This document shows, piece by piece, positions 12,201-25,300 of a DNA stretch of 64,000 nucleotides. Both the position numbers and the translations under genes were made by a program. Each line of letters begins with the position of its first letter. Positions within the stretch are counted from its first letter, which is position 1. This stretch comes from Haematococcus lacustris. Its lineage: Eukaryota > Chlorophyta > Chlorophyceae > Chlamydomonadales > Haematococcaceae. The notes under the pieces were generated by a model that ran no database searches, had not been told where the DNA came from, and saw only the letters and a list, made by a program, of their open reading frames with translations. Where the stretch lies: positions 3,388,419 through 3,452,418 of the forward strand of contig JASKMD010000028.1 of assembly GCA_030144725.1 (NCBI GenBank), given 5' to 3'.

Positions 12201-13793
12201 GTACAGGGGGACTCTGGCTTGGCGGTGGTCAAGAGGGGCACCTCACTCTCTGTGAGTGAGAGCTACAGCGCCTGGCGGCAGGTTTGACGTCATGTGGTAG
12301 CAGCATGGGTGCATGATGGCGGTGCATGGCAGCAATAGGCAGCAGAGATCAGCCTCAGCGCATGTGTCACCCTTTACGCCATTTGTTTGGCTCGTGTGTA
12401 ATGTATGAGTTTGAAACTTGCTTTGTTGCTGCAATGCCCGCAGACCTGCTTAGCCACATGCATGCAATCTCAGCGCATGCATGGAGTGAGATGTGACCGC
12501 TGCAGCCTGAAGGCCACTGCAGAACAGCTGCTGAGGCTGAGGGCAGGGGCAGGGGCAGCACTGGACCTTGTGCTTGCTCTAGCCCAGCTGCCCTTGTCCC
12601 TTCCCCTGCCAGACCTGGATATTCCTGACCTGCTTGACAAGGCAGTGGCAGAGGTGGCAGCAGCCATGACAGCAACCCGCACAACAACAGCGCCCGAGGC
12701 ACTAGCAGCAGCAACAGCACAACAAGCAATTCAGCACGCCCCTCCAACAGCAGCAGGAGACGACACACCATCCCAAGAACGCCAGGCAGGCAGACCCCCA
12801 GCAAGGTCAACAGCCTCATGGCCAGGGGTAGGGGCGGGGGGGAGGGCAGGGGAGGCGGAGAGGGCAGGCAGGGCCGCCCTGCTGCCCCCTCCTACAGTAC
12901 CCCGAGCCCCTGCTGCTCCTACCTGGAGGTCAGGCCCAGCCCTGCATTGCTCACGCGTCGTCCTCCTGCCCCGCCTGCTGGCCCTGCAGCTGCGGCGGAC
13001 AGTGTGGGACACGGCCAGCGGGCAATTGCTCAAGGTAGGTGGCCCTGCCCGTCTCTTGGCTGTAGCCTGGTCAGGGTGCCAGGGTACCAGGTGGGCCACA
13101 GGGGTGCCTTGCTAGGCAAGGTGACAGGGGCAAGGTGGGCGGCCCACCCCGACTATTAAACCCCAAACTGCTGGGAGTGAAGCCATTGTGGTGCAAAGCG
13201 AGGGGTGGAGGGGAAGGGAGAGGAGGGGAGGAGGAGGAGGAGCAGGATACACAAGTTGCAACTTGGCGTGATCATCATCATCTGCATGCGCCAGACAGCC
13301 TGCTTGCTTGCATGATTGCATCCAGGTGCATGGCTGTGTGCCTATCCCCATGGAGCTGGGCCCTCGCCAGCTGTTATGTCTCACCCAGCCAATACTTCAA
13401 CAAACCACCCCTACCGCACTTTCCCCCATGCATCCCCCCCATGCGTCTGCTACCATGACGGGCTCCATGGCAATGCAAGCGCGCTGCAGCACCCTGCCTG
13501 TCACACTGGATGTGGCGAGTTGCTTGGCACCCTACCGCCTGGTGGCGGTGGTGGTCCACCAGGGCGACGCCAGCAGTGGCCATTACTTGGTGTTCAGGAG
13601 GGTGCCAGGCAGCAGCAGTGGAAGCGGCGGCAGCAGCAGCGGCAGCGGCAGCAGCGAGGGCAGCGACATTGACCGCTGGTGCTGTGTATCAGACAGGTCG
13701 GTGCGGTGGGCGCAAGAGCAAGAGGTGGTTGGGTGCGAGGCATCTGTGCTGCTGTATGACCGATGGTCGGAGACCAGACTGAGACCTGGCTGA
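9299..13793 (+). CDS. Ubiquitin-specific protease (UCH/USP family, C19 peptidase)
   Basis: Cysteine protease that removes ubiquitin from proteins. Exons: 9299-9329, 9397-9464, 9541-9607, an exon ending at 10280 (start unresolved), 10812-11221, 11727-12251, 12444-13034, 13326-13793. The Cys box reads GLPNLGATCQLNCVLQ; the QQD box reads EQQDAVEVME, with Val where His is usual. Zinc-binding pairs are CAAC (LVCAACGHTG) and CDRC (VRCDRCSLKATA). The sequence NITPFWSLSLHVP is the usual finger-region strand. The His box reads HQGDASSGHYLVF and is followed by WCCVSD, completing the catalytic set. Exons 5-8 join cleanly in phase. The protein starts only about 20 residues before the Cys box, so it has almost no N-terminal extension; an upstream exon may be missed. 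Ala/Pro/Ser-rich linkers interrupt the catalytic domain. Subfamily is not clear; small USP30/UBP27-type enzymes are possible. Confidence 0.85.
10950..11016 (-). other. tRNA-like sequence inside a USP exon
   Basis: On the minus strand this reads from GCCTGGC to CCAGGCA with a perfect T arm (CTGGG, loop TTCGAAT, CCCAG) that contains the B box GGTTCGAATCC, and an A-box-like TAGCGGCCTGG. Six base pairs of an acceptor stem form, but the whole is only about 66 nt, too short for normal D, anticodon and variable arms. It is therefore a degenerate tRNA or SINE head, not a confident tRNA gene. In the USP frame it encodes GLGFEPRSG, the typical product of reading through an antisense tRNA. Confidence 0.5.
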
Positions 13794-14035
13794 GTGACTG
13801 CATCGGAGCTAATATGCCGAGAGATGCCCTAATCCTGCCTGTGCGTTAGGACCGACATATACTGCCAGCCTGCCCCTGCCTCTGCCCCTGCCAGCATGTG
13901 GGGGGACAGTGACTCTGACTCCGAGTCAGATTGTGACTCCTAGCCGGAGTCACAGTCTGGTTAGGAGTCCGAGCCAGAGCCTGTGCCAGTCACGCAGCCC
14001 ACCCCAAGGCGCTGCAGCGCCCGTTTTGACATGCC
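13794..14035. other. USP 3' flank
   Basis: Contains a cluster of GACTC/GAGTC words (about 13910-13975) forming local inverted repeats. No reading frame of note and no clear TGTAA polyadenylation signal. Confidence 0.4.
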
Positions 14036-14225
14036 AACTCTACACAATAGCCCTCAGGGGTCAGGCAGTGATGTAGGTGGTAGGCACTCATTCACCATGT
14101 CCATGTGCACTGGGTATACTCCACACAGCCCAATAACACCACTTGAGTCGGGCAACTATTGCCCACTAGTGGTCCCTAGTATTCCCGCTAGTGGCCACTA
14201 GTGGGCCCTGGTGGTCCGACTCAAA
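14036..14225 (+). repeat. Dispersed repeat family A, copy 1
   Basis: Contains 'tgccaactctacac', 'ggtaggcactcat', 'ccatgtccatgtgca', 'tactccacacagccc' and a terminal 'ggtccgactcaaa'. The same words occur in the same order on the opposite strand at 44026-44190, about 80% identical by eye. Shorter, more diverged matches lie near 32690-32765 and, for the 3' edge only (ctcaa-tggaggcc-tagtggg), near 6220-6270. Non-coding, probably a non-autonomous transposon family. Confidence 0.65.
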
Positions 14226-14319
14226 TGGAGGCCATAGTGGGGGTCAAGGGGGCTACGACAGCATGCATGCATTTGCATGCATGCAACATTAGGCATGCGG
14301 GCCTAGAGACGAGTCAGAA

Positions 14320-14718
14320 ATGGCCTTCTTCTGGGAATACCTAAACCATTCATGGGAGCGTGCGCTCAAGCACAGCGATGAGCACGCCCTAAAAAACTGG
14401 GTCGAATTTCTGGATTCGGCTGAAAGGGATCGACAGCGGGACCGAATCATCGCGTGGCGGGACCGCGTTTCAGGGGACAACTTTGCGGTGAATGCTGGCG
14501 AGTACGAGTACTACCGACGGACATCGGGCTTCTTGTGGCGTATCCCAGATGCCACCTGCACTCACAAGGCGCGGGACCACCAATACCTCTACAACCTGGA
14601 GAAATATGGGCACAAGGTCTACACTCGGCGTGACAAGGCATCTCTGACCACTGCCCAGCAAGAGGTTGAGCGCCGTGTTACATCAGGCGAGCTGGGACCT
14701 CTGTCGCCTTTGGAATAG
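14320..14718 (+). CDS. Unrecognised 132-aa single-exon protein
   Basis: An uninterrupted ATG-to-TAG frame with balanced amino-acid composition, unlike the repeat-derived frames around it. It starts MAFFWEYLNHSWERALKHSD and is rich in charged and aromatic residues (RDRQRDRIIAWRDR, EYEYYRR, LWRIPDA), with a basic C-terminal half. Predicted to be soluble and mostly helical; no signal peptide, membrane segment or zinc motif is visible. Codon use is more mixed (less strictly GC3) than in neighbouring genes. It lies just downstream of repeat A copy 1 and a TGCATGCA palindrome cluster, so it may belong to a mobile element. I do not recognise the family. Confidence 0.5.
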   Translation: MAFFWEYLNHSWERALKHSDEHALKNWVEFLDSAERDRQRDRIIAWRDRVSGDNFAVNAGEYEYYRRTSGFLWRIPDATCTHKARDHQYLYNLEKYGHKVYTRRDKASLTTAQQEVERRVTSGELGPLSPLE

Positions 14719-16319
14719 TGCACTCACCAGTGCAGCCTTAGCTAGCTAGTGCAGCCTGGAGCTGATCGCAGAGCTGGGCCAGGAGAGACATGACCAGTTT
14801 GCAATTGGGGCAAGGGCATCAGCAGGCCAGGTGGTGGCGTCTGGTCTATGCACAGGCTGCATGCGCTTCCTAGTGACAATTGGCTGAGTGTCAGGCATGC
14901 AAACACGACACACTGGGTGTGGTGCATGGTGTAATATGTGGCAGGGGCAGTCATCATTGTCGTCCTGGGTCAGGTGGCCCAACCCAGCAGGAGTCGCTTG
15001 GTGCATGCAGCATGCTATGGAGGCTGACCTGATCACCAGCCCACCCTATGGACTGCATACAATGCCCGCTGTAGTGTGTCAATGCAGGGTTGCAGGCTGG
15101 CAATGGGGTCGATTGCACATAACCTCAGTCACACAACAGCTTATTTGGACAAACCCATCCAACTCACCAATAGCAAGGTCAAAGCAGCTAAGCCTCACCT
15201 CCCTCACACACAGCGGCCAGACAGGTGGCTAAGGCAGTCAAAGAGGTAGCTGATGGATGGGACTTGCAAACGGCTCCAAACTTACCACCCCGTCCTAGGC
15301 CCAGCGTCAGCCAGCTCCGTGGCATGTGCAAAACTGCCCGGTGCAGCATGTCCATGTACCTGAGTAAAAACATGATTACATGCATACATACAATGATTAC
15401 ATACATACAAACCAGGCTGGTAGCTTGACGGTGTAAATAAACAACATCAACATGATGGCATACACACTGTAACAACTGTCACGTCTCATGCTACACAAGC
15501 AAGTTGGCAAGCTTACGGCAATAATTCTCATCAACGGCACCTACTTGCATGGTGTTAAATGCTCGTGTGCACTTTTGCACCTAGCTACAAAGCGCGCTGC
15601 GTGATGGGAAAGAGATAACAGCTTACACCGCTTTAACTGTGAGCCGTCAAGCTGCTTTTACGCCCTCCACCTCTAGGGTTTCGGGAGCTTCCGCGATACA
15701 CATCAAGGCTAGGTGCAGAAACAAAGGTGCACATGGGCTCAAAACGAAGGCATGCAAGTTGACATTGTTCAACATGAGTGTTGTTTTGAACGTGATGGTC
15801 ATGGTCATCACAGTGGAAAGTTGAAACTGTTATGGATGTGACAACAGGGCGTCCCAAGCAGCAAAAGGCCCAAGCAGTGAAACCATCGTCGCCAGTGTGC
15901 CGTACTCTGCTGGCACAGCCAGGTTGGCACACCTATGGCACACTACAGACATAACCACGCTGGCACAGCAACGGCAACATGTGATTTGATGTATGGGTGG
16001 CCGAGGGGCATTGCGTGTCACCCGACCCTTTGAGGCGAAAGCATGTGTGCTCTTGAATAAGCTCGCCAGCCACTTGCTGGTGGTGATGATGCGTCACAAC
16101 CCCACCCCATACCCTGCCCCCCTGCCCCTGCCCCTGTGTTTACTGCAGTGGCCGTCCATCCCTGACCAGGTTTTGATGCGCAACTGGGTCATAACTGCCG
16201 TCGTGCTTGGAGCTGCCTTAGCTCCTTTGGGTGGCACGTAGGGGAGCACGTCGCAAGGTTCAAGGTTGTTGGTGGGCGGAGGTAGCTCGCAAGGAGGTGC
16301 GTCATGTTGGTAGCCTGCC
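14719..16319. other. Intergenic, 3' flank of the SDE3-like helicase
   Basis: Only short frames without motifs. TTACA at 15623-15627 (TGTAA on the minus strand) could be a distal polyadenylation signal for the helicase gene, about 0.7 kb beyond its stop. Nothing else identified. Confidence 0.4.
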
Positions 16320-19300
16320 TTAGTCCCAGCGGGGCATCTCGCCGCCTTCGACTTGCACGGCGCCCACAAAGCCCCAGTCCGTCGGCCCCCAAGGAGTGGC
16401 TGTCCCGGTCTCCGGCACCGGCACGCCGTCATCTCTTGCATCGTTGCTCCACGCAGCTGATGGGTGGGCGCCGTTGCTGGTAGGCTGTAGTAGATTGGTG
16501 GCAGGCAGCTGCGATAGCGACAACCGCGACAGCTGTTCCAGAATTGCAAGCTCCGCGTCGCCCTCAGCGCCAGTGGTCGCATCAGCAGCTGGGGCATTTG
16601 TGTTGCCCGGAACTTTTGGATTTCTAACGCCCGCAGTGCCAGGCGCCGGACCAGCAGCCACCACGCCGCCTACTCCACCCGCGCTCACAGCCACGGCCAC
16701 ATCGGAGGTCCGCGTTAGGTGGCGGAACCAGTCGTCCTCAATGTCGGTGCCGGCGGGACCGTGAGCGCTGCTGGCCGACAACACTGCTGCCGGCGGCGCA
16801 CCGCCCACCCAGCCGCCGTTGCGGTGCACATACTCCAAGAGTGACGCCCTGGGGTCAGCCACAGAAGGTGAGAAAGGCAACAGTTCTCGCCACCAAGTCT
16901 TTGCCAGCTCATGCGAGGTGCAGCGAGGTGCCAGCGAAAGGTGCACAAATGGTCACAGTTTACTGGTCAGCATTACAGGGACAGCTTAACAAAGATGGGT
17001 AAGGCGCACCTCGACCCTGGCCTACTGCCATCCCATGGCCGCTGTTGCTGCCGTGGCCGACCCAGCATGAAGGTCATTGCACATGGCAAGCACCTGGCCA
17101 ACTGACATCCCAAGGCTGCTGTTGCTGCCATGGCCAGCGTGCTCTTAACAAGTGTGCCCAGCATGAAGGTCATTGCAAGCAGTTCAGCGATGTGGCGAGC
17201 CCTTGAGCAGTGAAAGAAAGAAAGAAAGGCTGAGCCCTTGCCAGAGGGCATGCAGTGAGGAAGGATGAGAGTAGCATCGAGTGTGCTCCCCTTGCTCCCC
17301 TCCCAACAAAAAAAGCATTGAGCTGTGCACCTGAGTTTGAGGGGGTCACAGCTGCCAGCAAGTCAGCAGCCTGCCACTGGGCTGCCCCAACCTGGGTAAC
17401 AGGGACGAGTGGACGCAGGTAGAGCAGCAGGTGGTGGATGCCGGGCAGGCCGGTAGCAGCACTCACCACTGGGGGTCATTGACCAGCACCTCCGCATTGC
17501 CGATGATGACCAGCATGGCCTTGGCGCGTGTGATGGCGACGTTGAAGCGCTTGGGGTTGGTGAGGAAGCCCAGCCTGGGCCCAGTCACGACAGTCAAGTA
17601 GTCAGGGCAGCGGCAGAGACAGCGGTGTGTTGGCAGCAGCAGCGACAGCAGCGATATCAGAAGCAGAGACAGTGGCGCTGGCAGCAGCTGCAGCACACCC
17701 TGGGTCACACTTCACATCAGCATGATGCTCCTGCATACAGCCAGCTCCCATTGCTATTGGCAGTCACCCAGGGTGCTGTTTTCTTTAGTAGCAGACTGGC
17801 AGGAGGAGCATCGAGCCTCGGTTCTACTCTGATCACACTCTGATCACACTCTACTCGCATCCTACCTACACTCTACTCACACTCTACCCACACCCTCCTC
17901 ATAGCATGACCTGTCAAGCAGCGCATTCTATATTGAAGCCAATGTGCAATTACATATTCATGTAGCACATGCTGCACAGCCTCACAGCCAGCCCTGCACT
18001 TCCAGGCTGTTGCTGGCCCGTCACGCCTGCATTGCCTTACCCACGCCTCCACCCTACCTTGACACCTCCACTGCCCTGCTGTATCCTGTCACGCATCCAC
18101 TCCACTGCCCTGCCTGCTGTGGCCCCTCACGCCTCCACTGCCCTGCTTGCTGCACGTCCTCATGCCTTACCTGTGCTTGGTGTCAAACTCCAAGTGCTCC
18201 ACGCTGGAGCGGACGGTGGACATGATGATGGCGCGCCGCTCCTGACCCTGGAACTCCTCCACACTGCCCACCTGAGCAGCAAGGGGAGCATGTCTGACAC
18301 CCGCCAACATATTTGAACCCTGACAATGTCAGGCCTGCCGAAGTCGCATGAGCCCATGCACAGCCCTGCCAACACACACCGGCCTTACCAACCATGGACC
18401 CTGTGCTGGTCAACCAGGCCATACCCTCTCCACACCCTCCCCACACCCTCAATTACATGCCCTCACCACCATGTCCCTCCCCTTTACCTTGATTTCCCCG
18501 GACACCTTTTCGGTGACTCTGCGGATGCGCTGCACTTGTTTCCTGTAGGCCGTGATGCAGCCGATGTCCAGCGGGGTCAGTCGGTTGGCCTTCATTCTCA
18601 ACAGCGCATCCACATACTGCAAGGCGCAGGCGTGTGAGGGGTCGGGGAGGTGGGGTCAGGGGAGGTGGGGAGGTGGGGAGAGGGGAGGTGGGGAGGTGTG
18701 AGGTGGGGAGAGGGGAGGTGGGGAGGAGGGGAGGAGGGGAGGTGGGGAGGTGGGGAGAGGGGAAGTGGGGAATTGGGGAGGTGGGGAGGTGGGGAGAGGG
18801 GAGGTGGGGAGAGGGGAGGGGAGGGGAGGGGAGGGGAGGGGAGGTGGGGAGAGGGGAAGTGGGGAAGTGGGGAGAGGGGAGGTGGGGAGAGGGGAGGTGG
18901 GGAGGTGGGGAGAGGGGAGGTGGGGAGGTGGGGAGGTGGGGAGGTGGGTGAGGGGAGGTGGGGAGAGGGGAGGTGGGGAGGTGGGGAGAGGGGAGGTGGG
19001 GAGGTGCCTCGTCCCTGCCTCTCCTTTAGCAAAGGAGTCACATGACACCGCATTTCTACAATACATATAGCTGCAGCGGCCATGCAAGCCACCTTGCTTG
19101 CCACCTCTCCCACCAGTTCCTTCCACCCTGTTTCTGCGCTCCCTGGCCAGCCGCCCTTAGCCTCATCTTATGACCTCCACCTCCACCACCACCTGCGCGC
19201 TAGCTCCACCTGCCTATCCGCTTGCTACCCGCCACTTGCTAGTTGCCCGCCCTGCTTACTGACAGCTCCCTGCCAGTTTACCAGCAGCTTCCTCTAGCTT

Positions 19301-22300
19301 CCTTTACCACCCTCAACCTCACCCTCCTTCATAGCTCCACTTGCCAGCTAGCTTCCACCCACCCACCCCTCCCACTGCGCCCACCTTGCCCACCAACGCC
19401 ACCTCCTGGATGTTGAACCAGGAGGGGCTGTTGCCCTCGCGCTCGTCCTTGCCCACCACATGGTGGAAGATGATGGGGAAGCTGCAGCCAGCAGCAGGGG
19501 CGCAGCCACGCAGCACACACGCCTCCAGCCAACCCCATCGCATGCGCGGTGTAGCAAACAGCCTGGCACGGCTTGTGCAGAGATGGCGGTGGTGGATGTG
19601 GTGGTGGAGTTGGATAGTACAGTTAGACAGTTGCTTTGTTGCTGAATGCACAAGTCTTACCCTGTGCATCACACAAGGACATACATAGCAAGGATCACGT
19701 CATGGTCATGCTCCTGCCTGACCCACTTTAGGTTGCTGCGCTCCAAGCCACGCCCTTCCAGCCCTTTGAAGCCCATCTTGCCCACACAGCCGTGTGTCAC
19801 TGACATGTCAGCCCCAACCACCAGGTCATTCTGTACAGCAGGTTCACAAGGAGTGGGACCAGGCTGGGTCCCGGGTCGGGTCGGGGCGGGTCAGGTCAGG
19901 TCGGGTCGGGTCGGGTCAGGTCGGGCTCCCTAGCGGAGAAGACAGGCAGCAGGCAGGCAGGTTGGCTGGCTCACCATGTAGAATAGGGCGTTGGGCAGAC
20001 GCAGGATGCATGGATGTGAGCGGTAGTTTGTGAGCAGCTTGGTGACAAAGGTGCTGTTGTACTGCAGTGATCCCTCCTGCAATATATCAGGACGACCAGG
20101 TAGGCATGCTGGCAGGGGGTGATAGGCTGGCAAAGGTGTGGGTGGGCAGGCGGTCAGGCAGGCAGGGGGTTGCGCTCGTAGGCAGGCAGGCTGAGGGTTG
20201 CGCAGGCAGGCAGGCAGGCAGGCAGGCTGAGGGGCAGGCAGGCAGGCTGAGGGGCAGGCAGGCAGGCTGAGGGGCAGGCAGGCAGGCTGAGGGGCAGGCA
20301 GGCAGGCTGAGGGGCAGGCAGGCAGGCTGAGGGGCAGGCAGGCAGGCTGAGGGGCAGGCAGGCAGGCTGAGGGGCAGGCAGGCAGGCTGAGGGGCAGGCA
20401 GGCAGGCTGAGGGGCAGGCAGGCAGGCTGAGGGGCAGGCAGGCAGGCTGAGGGGCAGGCAGGCAGGCTGAGGGGCAGGCAGGCAGGCTGAGGGGCAGGCA
20501 GGCAGGCTGAGGGGCAGGCAGGCAGGCTGAGGGGCAGGCAGGCAGGCTGAGGGGCAGGCAGGCAGGCTGAGGGGCAGGCAGGCAGGCTGAGGGGCAGGCA
20601 GGCAGGCTGAGGGGCAGGCAGGCAGGCTGAGGGGCAGGCAGGCAGGCTGAGGGGCAGGCAGGCAGGCTGAGGGGCAGGCAGGCAGGCTGAGGGGCAGGCA
20701 GGCAGGCTGAGGGGCAGGCAGGCAGGCTGAGGGGCAGGCAGGCAGGCTGAGGAGTCACTCACCTGGCCTGAGGCTGCATAGGGCGCTGAGCTGATAAGTC
20801 GCTCCATGGCACTGACTGCCAGGCCATAGCGCTGGGCCAGGGGCGACAGGATGATGGGACCCAGCTGCTGGGGGTCCCCTGCCAGCACCAGCCGGGCCCT
20901 GCGCCCACCCATCACACCCATCACACCCATCGCACCCAACACACCCATCACACTCATCACACCCACCACCACACCCACCCACCACCCAGTGAGCAACACA
21001 AGGCACAGTGAGCAACACACAACCACCACTGTTGCCGCTGCCGTTGCCGCCCCTGCCGCTGTTGCCGCCACTGCCACTGCTGCCGTTGCTGCCGCTGCTA
21101 CTGTTGTCCCTGTTGCCACTGCCGCTGCTGCTGTGACTCACGTGCTGTCAGCAGCCAGCAGCCCGGCGGTGGCCGCTAGCGTCAGTGGCTCCTCAGCATG
21201 CCCGGCCTCATCAATGAAGATGTGTGTAAAATGGCCAGCAGGTACCCCTTGGGCATGCAGCTGCAGGGCAGGAGGCAGGGCAGCACAGGAGCACGACCTG
21301 CTGGTCAAGGAGAGGAAGGAGGGGAGAGGAGGGGAGGATGGAAAGGAGGGCAGCAGCTTTCAGCGTAGCTTCTTGGCTGGTACAGCTTTACAAGTAGAGG
21401 TTCAGCAGCAGTGGTGCTGTAGGGGTTCAGGAGCAGCTAGAGACCCTAGACGCGTCATAGCAACTGACACGAGCCCTCCGCTGCCCAGGCTCCTCTGTGG
21501 GCGGCTTCTCAGCTCAGTACAGCTGGAGCAGCGCTCAGGTCGCCTAGAGCAGCAGCAGCCTAGAGTTATGGCTGGGCATAGGGAGGTGCAGGGCGAGAGG
21601 AGGGGAGAGGAGGAGAGGAAAGGGAGGAGAGGGGAGGAGGCGAGGAATGGGGAGGAGGGCAGCAGTTTTTAGCATCGCTTCTTGGCCGGTACAGCTCTAC
21701 AACTGGAGGTTCAGCAGCAATTAGATGCCCTAGAGGCGCTGCAGTCTGAGGAGGGTAGGGTCAGGGCAGAGGGCGCAGGGCAGAAAGAGGAGAGAGAGAG
21801 TACAGCAAGGCATGGGGTGGCAGGAGGTGGGAGGTGGAGGGGTGACGGTAGGGTATGTGAAGGGGAGGGTTAGAAGTCTGGGAGGAAGGGGAAGCAGCCT
21901 TCCCACCTTAGACGCCATGAGGCAGGTGACGGCCACCACTCGGATGTACTTGTCCATGATGCGTGCTTTGTCAGGCATCTCAAAGGCCCCGTCATCTGAG
22001 GCCAGCAGCACAACACGTACAGCTGAGAAAGTGCAGGTGCTGGTGCTGGTGCGGGTGCTGGTGCTGGCTGACCCCAGTGTTGTGCTTACGACATGGGCTT
22101 ACGACATGGGCTTGAGCATCACACCATCAGCACAGCAGTCCTTGGCACCCATGGCCACCACCCTTCCCTTCACCCTTCGCCTCTACAGTAGTGCCACAAA
22201 CACCAAGTTCTGCATCAAGCAGCGGCAGTGCAGCAGCAGTGGTAGAGGCAGCGACATTGAGGCCCCGTGCTTCTGCTCGCTTAACGGGAGTGGAGCAACG

Positions 22301-25300
22301 CCTTGTGCATGGTGCTGCTGCTGTGTGCACGCACCCTCCCTGTTTGCCTCCCGCCAGTTGCTGACAGGCTTAAGGGCGATGGGCAGGTCCTCCACTGGCC
22401 GTGAGAAGGCGCACACGCGCAGCAGCTGGCTGGCGGGTACCTGAATGGAAGCAGCATGGCCCTGGCTGTGATGGGGGTGTGAGGGGGGTGTGAGGGGGGT
22501 GCAGTAAACTGGTGCCCTGTTTACAGTGTGAACAAGGTGCCCTGTTTACATAGCAAGGTGCACTGGTGCACAAGTTGCCCTGTTTACAGGGAGGGGTGTG
22601 TGTGGGGGGTGTGTGAGGGGGATGTGAGGGGTGTGTGAGGGGGTGTGAGGGGAGTGTGAGGGGGGTGTGAAGGGAGTGTGAGGGGGTGTAAGGGGGTGTG
22701 AGGGGGGTGCAAGGGATGTGTGAGGGGGGTGTGAGGGGAGTGTGAGTGTGTGTGAGGGGGTGTGTGAGGGGGGGTGTGAGGGGGTGTGAGGGGGTGTGAG
22801 GGGGGTGTAAGGGATGTGTGAGGGGTGTGTAAGGGGTGTGTGAGGGGGTGTGAGGGGGTGTGAGGGGGGTGTAAGGGATGTGTGAGGGGTGTGTGAGGGG
22901 TGTGTGAGGGGGTGTGAGGGGGTGTGAGGGGGCTGGGCGCTTAATACCTGATGAGCAGCAGGCAGACAGCACTTGACAAGCAGCCCAGCCCCTGCTCCTG
23001 CCCCTGCCCCTGCCCCTGCCCCTGCCCCTGCTCCTGCCCCTGCTCCTGCCCCTGCCCCTGCCCCTGGTCATAGCTCGCTCACCCCCTTGTCCATCACTCT
23101 CTGAGCCAGGAGGTCAGCAGCCGAGTTGGAGGGTGCGCACAGCAGCAGCCGGCTGTTCGGGTCCAGCTTAAAAACCTGCACCACACACCACACACCAGCG
23201 CACGCCACCAGCGGTCTTTGTACATATGTGTTTGGGCTTGCCATAAAACGCTTGGCCAATAGCACAGCAGCTCCTGTTGTTGTGCTCCTCCACGGTAAGT
23301 CTGCTGGTCCACCTGTGCCATGCTGTGTCACACTTACAGCCCTGCACTATGTCAATGTCAGTCTGGTCACAGTGTGATGTGTTGGTGTGACCTACACACT
23401 GTATTTGCCTCCTGCTGGTGTGACCGCCCACCTGTGCTGCCGCCTCTGTTGCGGTCATTGTCTTGCCCGTGCCAGGCGGTCCGAAGATGAGGTAGGGCAG
23501 GGGCGCGTGGTCGCCCTTGAGGATGGCTCGCACCGCTGCGCGCTGCTCGGCGTTTATTCTCTTGTCGCTCCATGTGGGCTGTGTCCAGCAGGTAGTGGGA
23601 CAGGGGCTGAGCCAGGGGGAGGGCAGGGGGTGTGGGAGCTGGGACGAGGAGGGGGTAGGGGAGGAGGGGAGGAGGGGAGGAGGGGAGGAGGGGAGGAGGG
23701 GAGGAGGGGAGGAGGGGAGGAGGGGAGGAGGGGAGGAGGGGAGGAGGGGAGGAGGGGAGGAGGGGAGGAGGGGAGGAGGGGAGGAGGGGAGGAGGGGAGG
23801 AGGGGAGGAGGGGAGGAGGGGAGGAGGGGCATATGCCAGGCAGTGCCCACCTCAGCTGTGATGGATGCTGGTGGGTCCGGCAGCGTTGGTGCCATTGTTT
23901 TGCTGAGGAAGTTGTGGAACCAGCCACCTGCGCCTGAGGCCTGCATCTCCTTGCGTGGCGCTGGCATGGCGAGGCCCTTGGAGCCAAACACCAGGGCCGG
24001 GTGCAGGCTGTTGGGGGCGCGGGAAATGACGCTCTGAGTAGAACAAGCAGAAGGGATGGTGAGAGGTGGGTGGGTGAGGGGGGGCAAGAGGGGGCGAGGG
24101 ATGGTGAGGGGGTGGGTGGGGTTGAGGGGGGGGGGGGGTGAGCAGGCAACCAGGCAGGCAGGTTGGCACACACACAAGGGCGCGAGACAGGCAACCAACA
24201 AGATATATTTACGTGCAGTGATGGCCTGACCTGCATGAAGTTGAAGGTAGAGCGACTGATGGCAAAGCGCACATTGACACGGATGCCACTGATCCAGTTC
24301 CTGCAGGGAACCGGCATGCTCTCAGGTCACACTTTAGCTTTGCTTTTACTTTTACTTTGGCACAAGGTTGGGTCACACGTTCAGGTCACATGTTATGGTC
24401 ACATGTTCAGTCCGTTAGATTCGCGTAATGGGCGAGGTAGAGGCCCTGATCTGGTATATCTGAGGTCCGCAGCCCGGGGATTATACAACAGCGTACCCCG
24501 CAGCCCGGGGATTATAGAGAAACGTACCCCGCGGGCCCGGCAATCATACAAAAGCGCGGTCGACGGGGGGTCAATTATGTTCAGTTGTATACATCCTCGT
24601 CTCTGCAGCCATATACAGCCTTGACTCGGGCTCGTCCATTATTTGCGTATAATGTACTCGGCCCGCCAGTTATCAATTACATACTGGCTGCAGCACACTG
24701 AGTTGTGGAAAAATGTTTGATCCTGTATTCTGCTTACCCACAAGCCCATACAAGCAGCAGATGTTGAAGACAAGCCGAGGACACAGGCCAGGCACTGCAA
24801 GCACCCCTCCATCTTTCTACCCCTTTTAGTTTCGACCCCATTTTATGTTATTTTCCCCCCCTCTATTCACCTCCTATTTTTACTTTTCTCTTTCCATTTA
24901 TCTTCCCTTTCTCTTGTACTTCCCCTCATCTCCACCCACTTGTGAAAGTCCGGGTTGAACTTCAGCGACACCTGGGCACATGCAAGCGTCCGTGGCACAC
25001 TTCAGGTTGCATGGCGCTGCTGTCACACTGTCGCCAGACTATGACAGGTCCATGGCCCCCCTCCTAATCCCCTGCCCCTGCCTCCTGCCCCACCCTTCCA
25101 TCCCAGCCCTACCCCGGTCCCACCCCCTGCCCCCTTAGCCCACCTCATCGCGAAGGACTAAGTGCACAAAGCCCTGCCACTCCCTGCCCCCCTCGCTGCC
25201 GTCAGCCCAGGAGACGTACAGGGCATCGCCTCGCATCACCGAGGGACGGTTTTCAGCTAGGCCCGGCACCTACAGCCACATTAGCAAGAGTAACGAGGAA

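Noticed and set aside
18634..19126. Gly/Glu/Arg-rich or Pro/Ser-rich frames on both strands
   Set aside because: Products of the GGGGAGG minisatellite in a helicase intron.
20226..20752. CRISPR-like regular repeats
   Set aside because: Units are contiguous with no unique spacers and the genome is eukaryotic; it is a satellite.
20087..21119. Minus-strand frame with a tandem Cys-Leu-Pro-Ala repeat, looking like a repeat protein
   Set aside because: It is the 20-bp satellite read in all frames; the conserved helicase exon begins at 20763 with its own splice donor.
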